DNA of 64,000 nt from DASPWW01 sp963756745. GTDB lineage: Bacteria > Actinomycetota > Thermoleophilia > Solirubrobacterales > 70-9. Shown one piece after another: positions 37,799 through 46,330 of the stretch (positions are counted from its first letter, which is position 1; each line of letters starts with the position of its first letter). Location: contig CAVWOU010000010.1 in the NCBI GenBank assembly GCA_963756745.1, positions 682,001 to 746,000 on the forward strand. Reading direction: 5' to 3'. Made by a program: the position numbers and the translations under genes. The notes below the pieces were generated by a model that had not been told where the DNA came from, searched no databases, and saw only the letters and a program-made list of their open reading frames with translations.

Positions 37799-38836
37799 AT
37801 GCCCAACGACATCCTCACCCGCGCGATCGACGCCGTGTGCGACGGCACCCACCTGACCGCCGACCACGCCTCGGCGGTGCTCGACGAGATCATGGAGGGC
37901 CGCGCCGAGCCCGTCCAGACCGGAGCCTTCCTGGTCGCGCTGCGGGCGAAGGGCGAGACCGTCGCCGAGCTGGTCGGGCTCGCGCGCACGATGCGGCGCC
38001 TCGCCGCGCACGTCGAGTCCGACCGCGGCGATCTCGTCGACACCGCCGGCACCGGCGGCGGCCCTTCGACGTTCAACATCTCGACGGCAGCGGCGCTCGT
38101 AGCCGCGGCGTCGGGCTGCGCGGTCGCCAAGCACGGCAACCGCTCCAGCACGAGCAGGTCCGGGTCCGCGGACGTGCTCGAGGCGCTTGGCGTCAACATC
38201 GAGCTCGGCCCCGACGACGTCGCGAGCTGCATCGAGGAGATCGGCTTCGGGTTCATGTTCGCCCCGCGCCATCACGCGGCGATGAAGCACGTCGTCCCGG
38301 TGCGCAAGGAGCTCGCCGTGCGGACGATCTTCAACTTCCTGGGACCGCTCACCAACCCCGCCGGCGCCAGTCGCCAACTCCTCGGCGTCTCCGATCGCGG
38401 CTACCAGGAGACGATCGCGGAGGCGCTCGTCGGGCTCGGCTGCGAGCGCGCCCTGGTGGTCACGGGCGCCGACGGGGTCGACGAGCTCACGCTCGCCGAC
38501 GAGACGCGGGTGATCGAGGTGATCGACGGCGGCACCCAGGAGTGGTTCGTGCGGCCGGAGGAGCACGGGTTCGAGCGGCGCCCGCTCGACGCGATTGCCG
38601 GCGGCACCCCGGAGGAGAACGCCCGCACCGTCCGCGAGGCGCTCGCCGAGGGCGCAGGCCCGGCGCGCGACGTGATCGCGCTCAACGCGGGGGCAGCGAT
38701 CCTCGTCGGCGGCGGCGTGCCGGACCTCGGCTCGGGGATCGAGCGAGCGCGCGATGCGATCGACTCGGGCGCCGCGACCAGGGTGCTGGACTCGCTGATC
38801 GAGACGACCGGTCGCCTGGCGGGCACCGCGGCGTGA
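37799..38836 (+). CDS. trpD: Anthranilate phosphoribosyltransferase
   Basis: TrpD joins anthranilate to PRPP. The 345-residue product has LVDTAGTGGGPSTFNISTAA (PRPP loop), GCAVAKHGNRSSTSRSGSAD, GFGFMFAPRHHAAMKHVVPV and RTIFNFLGPLTNPAGASRQ, all hallmarks of the family. It starts 5 nt after trpG. Confidence 0.97.
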   Translation: MPNDILTRAIDAVCDGTHLTADHASAVLDEIMEGRAEPVQTGAFLVALRAKGETVAELVGLARTMRRLAAHVESDRGDLVDTAGTGGGPSTFNISTAAALVAAASGCAVAKHGNRSSTSRSGSADVLEALGVNIELGPDDVASCIEEIGFGFMFAPRHHAAMKHVVPVRKELAVRTIFNFLGPLTNPAGASRQLLGVSDRGYQETIAEALVGLGCERALVVTGADGVDELTLADETRVIEVIDGGTQEWFVRPEEHGFERRPLDAIAGGTPEENARTVREALAEGAGPARDVIALNAGAAILVGGGVPDLGSGIERARDAIDSGAATRVLDSLIETTGRLAGTAA

Positions 38837-38861
38837 GCTCGTCGCGTAGGGTCTGGCGTCC

Positions 38862-39665
38862 ATGAGCAGGCTCGATGAGCTCGTGGCGGGGGTCCGCGAG
38901 ACGGTCGAGCGGCGCCGCGCCGAGGTGCCGCTGCAGGAACTGAGGGATGCCGTGGGGACCCGAACCGGGTATCGACCCTTCAGCGAAGCCCTGGTTCGTC
39001 CCGGCCTCTCGCTGGTCGCCGAGTTCAAGCGCCGCTCCCCGAGCGCCGGCGACATCCGTGGCGGCGCGGATCTCGACCAGGTCGTCGCCGCGTACGAGCG
39101 CGGCGGGGCCGCCGCGCTCTCGATCCTCACGGAGGAGCACCAGTTCGGCGGCTCGCTGGAGGACCTCGATGCCGCCCGGGAGGGATCCAGCCTCCCGGTC
39201 TTGCGCAAGGACTTCACCGTCGACATCTATCAGCTCTACGAGGCGGCGGCGAGCGGCGCGGACGCGGTGCTCCTCGTCGTGGCGGCGCTCGAGGACCACG
39301 CGCTCGAGGAGCTCTACTACGAGGCGCGTGCCATTGATCTCGACTGCCTGGTCGAGGTCCACGACGAGAAGGACCTCGAGCGGGCGCTTGCGCTCGAGGC
39401 AGAGGTCCTGGGGATCAACAACCGCAACCTCCGCACCCTCACACTCGACACCACGATCACGCTCGAGCTGATGCCGCACGTTCCCGCCGGCAAGACCGTC
39501 GTCGCCGAGAGCGGCTACGAGACGGGCAACGAGCTCGACGAGCTCAAGCGGATCGGCGTCGACGCGGTGCTTGTCGGCGAGGCACTGATGCGCGCCGGCG
39601 ATCCCGAGGCCGCGGTGCGAGAGCTGATCCAGGACGAGGAGGCGACGAGAGAGCATCCCGCGTAG
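38862..39665 (+). CDS. trpC: Indole-3-glycerol phosphate synthase
   Basis: TrpC closes the indole ring. The 267-residue TIM barrel shows SLVAEFKRRSPSAGDIRGGA, ALSILTEEHQFGGSLEDLDA, LPVLRKDFTVDIYQLYEAAA, LGINNRNLRTLTLDTTITLE and VVAESGYETGNELDELKRIG, with catalytic Lys and Glu in EFKRRSPS and VLRKDF. It ends the first trp block. Confidence 0.97.
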   Translation: MSRLDELVAGVRETVERRRAEVPLQELRDAVGTRTGYRPFSEALVRPGLSLVAEFKRRSPSAGDIRGGADLDQVVAAYERGGAAALSILTEEHQFGGSLEDLDAAREGSSLPVLRKDFTVDIYQLYEAAASGADAVLLVVAALEDHALEELYYEARAIDLDCLVEVHDEKDLERALALEAEVLGINNRNLRTLTLDTTITLELMPHVPAGKTVVAESGYETGNELDELKRIGVDAVLVGEALMRAGDPEAAVRELIQDEEATREHPA

Positions 39666-39699
39666 AGGTCGGGATCGGCCGCGAGCATCGACCCGCTAT

Positions 39700-40080
39700 C
39701 TAGCGCTCGAACAGTCCGTGGAGGTTTCCGTCGGGGTCCTTGAACCAGGCACCGCGGCCGCCTGGCAGCTCGACAATCCCTCTCGCGTCGGTCTTCAGCG
39801 GCTCTTCGTACTGCTCGAACGCGACGCCGTTGGACGACAGCTCCGCGACCGTTGCCTCGACATCGTCGACCGCCCAGCCCGCAAGGGTGTTATCCGACTT
39901 CCCGGCGGTCGGCGACGGGAAAATGTGAATCTGGGATCCATCACCGCACGGATAGGTATGGCCTCCGTCCTCCTCGTCGCTGCCGCCTGAAAGACCCAGC
40001 TTGCGCTCATAAAACTGCTTGGCGCGATCCATATCGGTGACCGCGATGGCGGGCTCGACCTTCGCATCTGTAAGGCGCAT
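39700..40080 (-). CDS. VOC-superfamily (glyoxalase-like) protein
   Basis: A 126-residue VOC protein: VEPAIAVTDMDRAKQFYERK, LGLSGGSDEEDGGHTYPCGD, IHIFPSPTAGKSDNTLAGWA, and GAWFKDPDGNLHGLFER with the C-terminal metal-site Glu. ATG at 40080 has an ideal ribosome-binding site (aggagg) 8 nt upstream, which decides the start over the longer frame. Substrate unknown. It sits between the two trp blocks. Confidence 0.85.
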   Translation of the reverse strand: MRLTDAKVEPAIAVTDMDRAKQFYERKLGLSGGSDEEDGGHTYPCGDGSQIHIFPSPTAGKSDNTLAGWAVDDVEATVAELSSNGVAFEQYEEPLKTDARGIVELPGGRGAWFKDPDGNLHGLFER

Positions 40081-40194
40081 CTGTGATTCCTCCTCTGCGG
40101 GACTATCCGCCGTGATCCTCGCGCCCCTGTTTCCTCGCGTCAAGCGGCACCCGGGAGAGGGCGCCGCTCGTCGTCGGGAGAATTTAGGGACCGC

Positions 40195-41037
40195 TTACAC
40201 GAATCGCTTCACGAACTCGAGTGCCGTCTGTGCCACCTCGCGCCAGCCGCTGTCGATCGTGAGCGAGTGCCCGCGGTTCGGGATCCTGGTGATCTCGGTG
40301 ACGGACTCGTTGTGCTTCTGGCGCTTGTAGGCGGCGTTGGCGATCGCCCACGGGACGGTGTGGTCCTTCTCGCCCTCGATGATCAGCAGCGGGCCACGGT
40401 CTGGATTCCTGGGATCGACCTTGGCCTCGGTGAAGGGGTTGAGGTTTGCGTTCGCCATCTGCATCAGGGCCACCCCGGGGGTGGCCACGTGGTACGTGTC
40501 GTATAGGTGCCGCGCCTCCTTGTCGTCGAGCGCGTTGGCCCATCCGTACTTGAACTGGTCGAACGTGAGGGTGATCGCGCGGCCTCGGTTGAGCGGATTC
40601 CGCAGCACCGGGCTGGCCGACTTCAATGCCGAGAGCGGCAGGGGCAGGACGCCTCGGAACGGCCCCGGGTCGATGGCCACCGAGGCGGCTGAGAGCCCCC
40701 GGTCGGCGATCATGTAGGTGAGCAGGCCGCCCGTCGAATGGCCCATCACGGCGGGCTTCTTGTCGAGCTGGTCGATCACCTTGGCGGTGTGGTCGGCAAC
40801 CTGCTTCAGGGTCTTCTTCGCGAAGACGTCGGGGTTGGCGCGGGCTTCCGCGACCGTTTCCGGGTCGTCCGGCCAGGAGGGCGTTACACCCGCGTAGCCG
40901 TTCTCCTCGAACAGACCGACCCAGTTGTCCCAGCTGCTCGGCAGCAGCCAGAGCCCATGGATGAAGACGACCGGCGTCTTGCCGCTCGAGTTGGCTTGAT
41001 CGATCTGGCGCTGCTCGCGCTCGGTGATCTCGGCCAC
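40195..41037 (-). CDS. Alpha/beta hydrolase
   Basis: A 280-residue hydrolase. VVFIHGLWLLPSSWDNWVGL carries the oxyanion loop, KPAVMGHSTGGLLTYMIADR the nucleophile (GHSTGG), LLIIEGEKDHTVPWAIANAA the acid and RIPNRGHSLTIDSGWREVAQ the His. GTG 41037 is chosen because ggggaaggag lies 7 nt upstream. The family is near general lipases and haloperoxidase-like hydrolases; substrate unknown. Confidence 0.85.
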   Translation of the reverse strand: MAEITEREQRQIDQANSSGKTPVVFIHGLWLLPSSWDNWVGLFEENGYAGVTPSWPDDPETVAEARANPDVFAKKTLKQVADHTAKVIDQLDKKPAVMGHSTGGLLTYMIADRGLSAASVAIDPGPFRGVLPLPLSALKSASPVLRNPLNRGRAITLTFDQFKYGWANALDDKEARHLYDTYHVATPGVALMQMANANLNPFTEAKVDPRNPDRGPLLIIEGEKDHTVPWAIANAAYKRQKHNESVTEITRIPNRGHSLTIDSGWREVAQTALEFVKRFV

Positions 41038-41092
41038 GGTGGCGCTCCTTCCCCTGGCGGCGGACAGCACCGCCGGACGACGAGTCGACTCC

Positions 41093-41107
41093 GGTCAATA
41101 CCTGACC
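41093..41107. promoter_or_regulatory. Inverted repeat in a 375-bp divergent intergenic region
   Basis: Between the hydrolase and the cyclase fusion (41038-41412), GGTCA-ATACC-TGACC forms a perfect 5-bp inverted repeat about 55 nt upstream of the hydrolase start. It may be an operator. The rest of the region holds no convincing gene, tRNA or repeat. Confidence 0.35.
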
Positions 41108-41412
41108 ATAACGATTGGGATCAGCGGGTCGCTTTAGCCACACATTCGGTTATCGACCTGTTCGGGCCGATCCCCGTGGGGCGCTAAGGCCGGCTCGCGC
41201 TGCGCTATCCAGACGTGCGCTGCACGGCTACGAAGTCGTGCGCTCGTAAGCCTTGTGTGGGAAGACCATCGGCCGCGCGCCAAGTAGCACCAGCGCTCGG
41301 CGTACCGACCGACTGTCGCTTCGTGCGAGGACGAGAAGGCGCCCGCGAACGCGGAAGCCGTGAGTGGCTCGCGTGCCACGACTCCTGAGGATCACGCAGT
41401 TACGCTTCACCC

Positions 41413-42891
41413 GTGGGCGAGCTGCCCGAGATTCGCTACGCCAAGTGCGACGGGCGCGATGTCGCCTATCAGGTGCTGGGTTCGGGCCCGGTCCCCTTCG
41501 TGGCATACCTAGACATCGGCGCCCACCTCGACCTGATTTGGACGGATCCCGCATGGGCCCAGCAAACGGAGCGCTTCAGCGGACTGTGGCGCACGGTTTG
41601 CTTGCAGATGCGCGGTGTCGGCTTGTCGGAGCCGGTCGACCGCCGGCCGACACTCGAGGAGCAGGCCAGCGACATCGCGGTGGTGATGGATGCCGCCGGG
41701 CTGCCGCGGGCACAAATCTTCGGGGCCGGCGCGACCGGGCCCGGCGCGGTCGCGTTCGCCGCCTCGTATCCGGACCGCGTTAACGGTCTGGTGCTGCTGT
41801 GTCCGTACCTGTCGGGGCCGCTGGCCGACGACCCCGACCTGACCGGCTGGGAGCCGGGCGCGGCGCGTCGTTTCGCTGAGTGGTGGTTGGAGAACGTCGA
41901 CCGCTGGGGGAGCGGGATCATCGTGGACGGGTGGGACCCGGCGATCGCCGCGCCTCGTAACTACCGCCAGGCCGGCCTGCTCGAGCGGACTGCCGCCAGC
42001 CGGCCCGTCGCCCGGGCGTACGTCGAGGCCGCGATGCGGACCGACGTGTCGCGGATCGCCGCTCAGGTGCAGTGTCCTGTCCGGGTTATGCACATGCCGA
42101 CCAATAGGTTGCCTGAGGCCGTTAGCCGCCATGCCGCGGAGCTGTTTCCGAAAGGCGAGTTGCGCGTCCTGCGGCCAAGCCAGCCGGGGATGTCCTGGGG
42201 CGAGAGCTTCGCCGCAGTCTGGGAACACAATGCCGAACTGGTAAGCGGCCGGGCGACGACGCCTTCGGACCGCCTGCTGGCGACGGTGATGTTCGAGGAC
42301 GTGGTCGGCTCGACAACGCTCGTCTCGGACATCGGCGACGACGCCTGGCGCGAGCTTCGCGTTCGCCGCGACCGGCTCGTGCTCGACTGCGTGGAGGAGC
42401 ACGACGGAAGGATTGTCTCCACCGCCGGGGACGGCTCGATGTGCACGCTGCCGGGCCCCGCGATCGCGATCCGCTGCGCCGAGCGGCTGCATGAGCTCGT
42501 ACGCTCGCTGGAGCTCCAGCTGCGGGTCGGCATCCACACCGGCGAGTGTGTGCGGATCGGCAACGAACTGGCAGGTCTGGCGGTCCATATCGCTGCCCGG
42601 ATCGGCGCGGCCGCCGCGCCCGGCGAGACGCTCGTCTCGCGGCCGGTGAGCGACCTCGTCGCCGGCTCGGGCCTCGGCTTCGCCCCGCGCGGGATCCACC
42701 AGCTAAAGGGCGTGCCCGGCGACTGGGAGCTGCTCGCGGCCAACGGCAACGCAACCACACCCACCGTGCTCGCGCAACCGCCTGAGCCGCGACTAGGCGA
42801 TCGGCTGATCGTCACCACGGCACGACGAGCGCCGCGCGTGCTGACCGCCCTCAACCGTCTGGAGTCGGCGTTCTCGCGTCGCCGCACGTGA
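41413..42891 (+). CDS. Degenerate alpha/beta hydrolase fused to a class III nucleotidyl cyclase
   Basis: The 492-residue product joins an alpha/beta hydrolase domain (residues 1-280) to a class III cyclase domain (about 290-470). In the hydrolase half the nucleophile elbow, normally GxSxGG, reads IFGAGATGPGA, and the final His region reads LRPSQPGMSW, so Ser and His are both missing. The cyclase half has VMFEDVVGSTTLVSDIGDDA (first metal Asp), IVSTAGDGSMCTLPGPAIAI (second metal Asp; the usual Lys before TxGDG is Ser) and LAVHIAARIGAAAAPGETLV (the usual Asn is His). It may make a cyclic nucleotide in response to a ligand bound by the pseudo-hydrolase; altered substrate choice or inactivity is possible. 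Confidence 0.85.
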   Translation: MGELPEIRYAKCDGRDVAYQVLGSGPVPFVAYLDIGAHLDLIWTDPAWAQQTERFSGLWRTVCLQMRGVGLSEPVDRRPTLEEQASDIAVVMDAAGLPRAQIFGAGATGPGAVAFAASYPDRVNGLVLLCPYLSGPLADDPDLTGWEPGAARRFAEWWLENVDRWGSGIIVDGWDPAIAAPRNYRQAGLLERTAASRPVARAYVEAAMRTDVSRIAAQVQCPVRVMHMPTNRLPEAVSRHAAELFPKGELRVLRPSQPGMSWGESFAAVWEHNAELVSGRATTPSDRLLATVMFEDVVGSTTLVSDIGDDAWRELRVRRDRLVLDCVEEHDGRIVSTAGDGSMCTLPGPAIAIRCAERLHELVRSLELQLRVGIHTGECVRIGNELAGLAVHIAARIGAAAAPGETLVSRPVSDLVAGSGLGFAPRGIHQLKGVPGDWELLAANGNATTPTVLAQPPEPRLGDRLIVTTARRAPRVLTALNRLESAFSRRRT

Positions 42892-43115
42892 GCCTCCTCC
42901 CTGTCCTGCGCCCCGTGGGGGAAGCAGGCCTAGACCCCGCGAATCGGCCCGCTCTCGCGCCGTCTCGACTTGTGCGAGGGCCGGAGCTGGCCCCGGGAGC
43001 TCTCGCATGTCCTCGGCCGAGCTACCGGCGAGGCGGGTCCCGGGGCTCCGACGAGAGCTACAGCCCGGTGCTGCGCCGCGAGCCGCTTGGCGAAGCCGGA
43101 GCAAAATTAGGCACG

Positions 43116-43147
43116 CTTTAGCGCCGTTGAAGTCGCCCTTTAGCGCC
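43116..43147. promoter_or_regulatory. Direct repeat upstream of the HtrA-type protease
   Basis: CTTTAGCGCC occurs at 43116-43125 and 43138-43147, a 22-bp period equal to two helical turns, 20 nt before the protease start. Such spacing suits a response-regulator dimer. Regulation is inferred. Confidence 0.4.
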
Positions 43148-43166
43148 CCGGCCGATACTCGCCGCG

Positions 43167-44375
43167 ATGACGCAACCGATCGACGGCTTGAGGCGATTCT
43201 TTCGCGCTCCGTTCGGCTCCGCGCTCCTCGGGGGGCTCGTCGTCGGACTGCTCGGATGGGTGGCGATCGCGGCCGGATGGATCGACGGCGACGACGACGG
43301 CGGGTCACAGCTCTCGGCCGCGCCCCTGACGCGGCCGGCGGCGGATCGCGACGATAATCGCGACGCGCTCGTCGGCGAGATCTACGACCAGGTCGCTCCT
43401 GGGGTCGCGTTCGTTCAGGCGGACACGGCTCCCCAGCAGCCCTCGTCGCTAAACCCCTTTCCCCGGCCCGAGGGCGGGACAGCCAGCGGCTCCGGGTTCG
43501 TAATCGACGACGAGGGTCACATCCTCACCAACGCCCACGTGGTCGACGGCGCCCGGAACATCGAGGTGACGCTCGGCGAGGACGAAGATCCGGTCGACGC
43601 CGAGCTGGTCGGCAAGGACACATCGACCGACGTCGCCGTGCTCCAGGTCGATCCAGACGACGCCGAGCTCCACCCGCTGACCCTGGGAAGCTCTTCGGAG
43701 CTCCAGGTCGGCGACCCCGTCGTCGCGATCGGGAACCCATTCGGACTCGAGCGCACGGTGACGACAGGGATCGTCTCCGCTCTCCAGCGCCAGATCGATG
43801 CGCCGAACGGCTTCACGATCAGCGACGTGATTCAGACCGACGCCGCCATCAACCCCGGCAACTCCGGCGGTGCACTGCTCGACCAGAACGGCGAAGTGAT
43901 CGGGATCAACTCGCAGATCGCGACCGCCGGAGGCGGCGGCTCGGTCGGCGTCGGGTTTGCCGTCCCGATCGACACGGCGCGCGACGTCGCGAACCAGATC
44001 CTCGACACCGGCGAGGTCGAGCACGCATTCCTCGGCATCAGCGGAGCCGACGTGACGCCCGAGATCGCCGATGCGCTGAACCTGTCCGTCGACGAGGGCG
44101 CGCTCGTCCAGCGCGTCGTGGCCGACGGACCCGCGGACCAGGCAGGGATTCAGGCCGGCGACCAGGAGGTCGCGGTCGCCGGCCAGCAGCTCGTCGCCGG
44201 CGGAGACGTGATCACGGCCGTCGACGGCGAGCGCGTGACGGGGATGGACGATGTGATCGCGGCCGTGAACGCGAAGCAGGCGGGCGATGAGGTGACGCTC
44301 CAGGTCGAGCGCGACGGCGAGTCGCAGGGCGTCACCGTCGAGCTGGGCGAGCGCCCCGCCCAGGCGCGCGGCTAG
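43167..44375 (+). CDS. HtrA/DegP-like membrane-anchored serine protease with PDZ domain
   Basis: The 402-residue product has a cytoplasmic start, one anchor (SALLGGLVVGLLGWVAIAAG), an acidic linker and a trypsin-like domain with His in GHILTNAHVVDGA, Asp in KDTSTDVAVLQVDPDD and Ser in AAINPGNSGGALLDQNGEV. A C-terminal PDZ domain follows (HAFLGISGADVTPEIADALN, GGDVITAVDGERVTGMDDVI). This layout matches actinobacterial HtrA/PepD proteases that act outside the membrane in envelope quality control. Confidence 0.92.
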   Translation: MTQPIDGLRRFFRAPFGSALLGGLVVGLLGWVAIAAGWIDGDDDGGSQLSAAPLTRPAADRDDNRDALVGEIYDQVAPGVAFVQADTAPQQPSSLNPFPRPEGGTASGSGFVIDDEGHILTNAHVVDGARNIEVTLGEDEDPVDAELVGKDTSTDVAVLQVDPDDAELHPLTLGSSSELQVGDPVVAIGNPFGLERTVTTGIVSALQRQIDAPNGFTISDVIQTDAAINPGNSGGALLDQNGEVIGINSQIATAGGGGSVGVGFAVPIDTARDVANQILDTGEVEHAFLGISGADVTPEIADALNLSVDEGALVQRVVADGPADQAGIQAGDQEVAVAGQQLVAGGDVITAVDGERVTGMDDVIAAVNAKQAGDEVTLQVERDGESQGVTVELGERPAQARG

Positions 44376-44447
44376 CGCACGCCGCACCGCAGCGCCCGAG
44401 TCCGCGCGTTGCACGAACGGTGCGCGCGGTCTGCCAACCTTGTGGTC

Positions 44448-45089
44448 ATGACCCGGGTGAAGATCTGCGGGATCACGAACCACGAGGACGCCGAGGAGGC
44501 GGTTCGCCTCGGCGCTTGGGCGATCGGCCTCAACCACCATTCGGCTAGCCCCCGATACTGCGATCCCGGCGTCGCCGCCGAGATCGGCGCTGCGATGAAG
44601 CGGCGCTGCGAGGTGGCGGGGGTGTTCGTCAACTCGACTCTCGACGAGGTCGCGCAAGCGGCGGAGCAGGAGCAGCTCACGCTGCTCCAGCTCCACGGTG
44701 ACGAGGGGCCCGCGTTCTGCGCCGAGGCGGCGCGGCGCACGGGGTGCAAGGTGATCAAGGCGCTGCGCGTGCGAAGCGGCGCGGACGTCCGCGCCGCCGA
44801 GGCCTACCGGACCGACTTCCATCTGCTCGACGCGCACCGGCCCGACTCGCCGGGCGGCACCGGGGAGAGCTTCGACTGGGAGCTGGCGGCCGATCGCCGC
44901 TCCGATGTCCCGTTGATACTCGCGGGCGGCCTGACGCCCGAGAGCGTCGGCAGGGCGATCGCGATCGTCCGCCCGTTCGCTGTCGACGTCGCGAGCGGCG
45001 TCGAGGTGAGCCCCGGGCGCAAGGACCCTGAGCTGCTCGCGGCGTTCTTCGAGGGCGCACGAGTGGCCGCACGCCCGGCGACCGCATGA
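44448..45089 (+). CDS. trpF: Phosphoribosylanthranilate isomerase
   Basis: TrpF performs the Amadori rearrangement in tryptophan synthesis. The 213-residue product starts MTRVKICGITNHEDAEEAVR (catalytic Cys in KICGI), then VAGVFVNSTLDEVAQAAEQE, LTLLQLHGDEGPAFCAEAAR, LLDAHRPDSPGGTGESFDWE and AVDVASGVEVSPGRKDPELL. ATG 44448 fits the family; codons upstream are not conserved. trpB overlaps by 4 nt. Confidence 0.95.
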   Translation: MTRVKICGITNHEDAEEAVRLGAWAIGLNHHSASPRYCDPGVAAEIGAAMKRRCEVAGVFVNSTLDEVAQAAEQEQLTLLQLHGDEGPAFCAEAARRTGCKVIKALRVRSGADVRAAEAYRTDFHLLDAHRPDSPGGTGESFDWELAADRRSDVPLILAGGLTPESVGRAIAIVRPFAVDVASGVEVSPGRKDPELLAAFFEGARVAARPATA

Positions 45090-46330
45090 GCGCCCCGGCT
45101 CGGTCGGTGGCCGACGCCACGGAGGTCGAGGAGCGCTTCGGCCCGTACGGTGGCCGCTACGTCCCGGAGACCCTTGTGCCCGCGATCGAGGAGCTGACGG
45201 CGGCGTGGGCCGATGCGCGGACCGACGCCGGCTTCCGGGCCGAGCTCGATGCGCTGCTCCGAGACTACGTCGGCCGCCCCACGCCGCTGCTTTTGGCCGA
45301 GCGGCTGTCGGAGGCCGCCGGCCGGCGCGTCTATCTGAAGCGCGAGGACCTCGCGCACACAGGCGCGCACAAGATCAACAACGCGATCGGCCAGGCGCTG
45401 CTGGCGCGGCGGATGGGCAAGCCGCGCGTGATCGCCGAGACCGGCGCCGGCCAGCACGGGGTGGCGACCGCGACCGCGTGCGCGCTGTTCGACCTCGAGT
45501 GCATGGTCTACATGGGGACCGAGGACATGCGACGCCAGCGGCCCAACGTCGAGCGCATGCGCCTGCTCGGGGCGGAGGTGTCGCCGGTCGAGGTGGGGGC
45601 GCGGACCCTCAAGGAGGCCGTGAGCGCGGCGATTCGGGACTGGGTCACGAACGTCGCGACGACCCACTACATCATCGGCTCGGTCGTCGGACCCGCTCCG
45701 TACCCGGCGCTCGTCCGTGACCTCCAGCGCGTGATCGGCGATGAGGCACGCGACCAGGCGATCGAGGCGGAGGGAACGCTGCCGGCGCGCGTGATCGCGT
45801 GCGTGGGCGGGGGCTCGAACGCGATCGGGACCTTCACCGCCTTCCTGGATGACGATGACGTCGAGCTGATCGGGGTCGAGGCGGGGGGAGAGGGGCTGGA
45901 GAGCGGCCGCCACGGCGCATCGCTGGTAGCCGGCAGCACCGGTGTCCTGCACGGCGCCCTCTCGTCGGTGCTAGCCGACGCGGACGGGCAGATCCTCGAG
46001 GCGCACTCCATCTCGGCGGGGCTCGACTACCCGGGGGTGGGGCCCGAGCATGCGCAGCTTCGGGACTCCGGCAGGGCGCGGTACACCGCCGTCACCGACG
46101 ACGCGGCCCTGCGCGCCTTCCGCGAGCTCGCGCGGCTCGAGGGGATCATCCCCGCGCTCGAGCCGGCGCACGCGATCGCGTGGCTGCTGGAACAAAACCC
46201 GCCGCCTCGTCCGCTTCGCGTCCGGGGGCGGCGGGGTCGCGCTCGGGATGACGGCTACGACCTCGTGTGTTTGAGCGGGCGGGGCGACAAGGATCTCGCC
46301 GAGGTACTGGAGCGTCTCGATGGCAACTGA
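45086..46330 (+). CDS. trpB: Tryptophan synthase beta chain, with an in-frame C-terminal insertion
   Basis: TrpB condenses indole and serine using PLP. The 414-residue product shows FGPYGGRYVPETLVPAIEEL, the PLP Lys in AHTGAHKINNAIGQALLARR, GAGQHGVATATACALFDLEC, the phosphate loop VGGGSNAIGTFTAFLDDD and LSGRGDKDLAEVLERL. Between AHAIAWLLEQ and DGYDLVCLSG lies an unusual Pro/Arg-rich stretch (NPPPRPLRVRGRRGRARD), where family members have only a short loop. The active site is intact, so it should be functional. Confidence 0.95.
   Translation: MSAPARSVADATEVEERFGPYGGRYVPETLVPAIEELTAAWADARTDAGFRAELDALLRDYVGRPTPLLLAERLSEAAGRRVYLKREDLAHTGAHKINNAIGQALLARRMGKPRVIAETGAGQHGVATATACALFDLECMVYMGTEDMRRQRPNVERMRLLGAEVSPVEVGARTLKEAVSAAIRDWVTNVATTHYIIGSVVGPAPYPALVRDLQRVIGDEARDQAIEAEGTLPARVIACVGGGSNAIGTFTAFLDDDDVELIGVEAGGEGLESGRHGASLVAGSTGVLHGALSSVLADADGQILEAHSISAGLDYPGVGPEHAQLRDSGRARYTAVTDDAALRAFRELARLEGIIPALEPAHAIAWLLEQNPPPRPLRVRGRRGRARDDGYDLVCLSGRGDKDLAEVLERLDGN

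Noticed and set aside
41134..41379. Short minus-strand frame in the intergenic region before the cyclase fusion
   Set aside because: No ribosome-binding site, no motif, and composition like non-coding DNA.
42892..43115. Small frames between the cyclase fusion and the protease
   Set aside because: Overlapping frames on both strands have no start signals or family likeness; the region is treated as intergenic.
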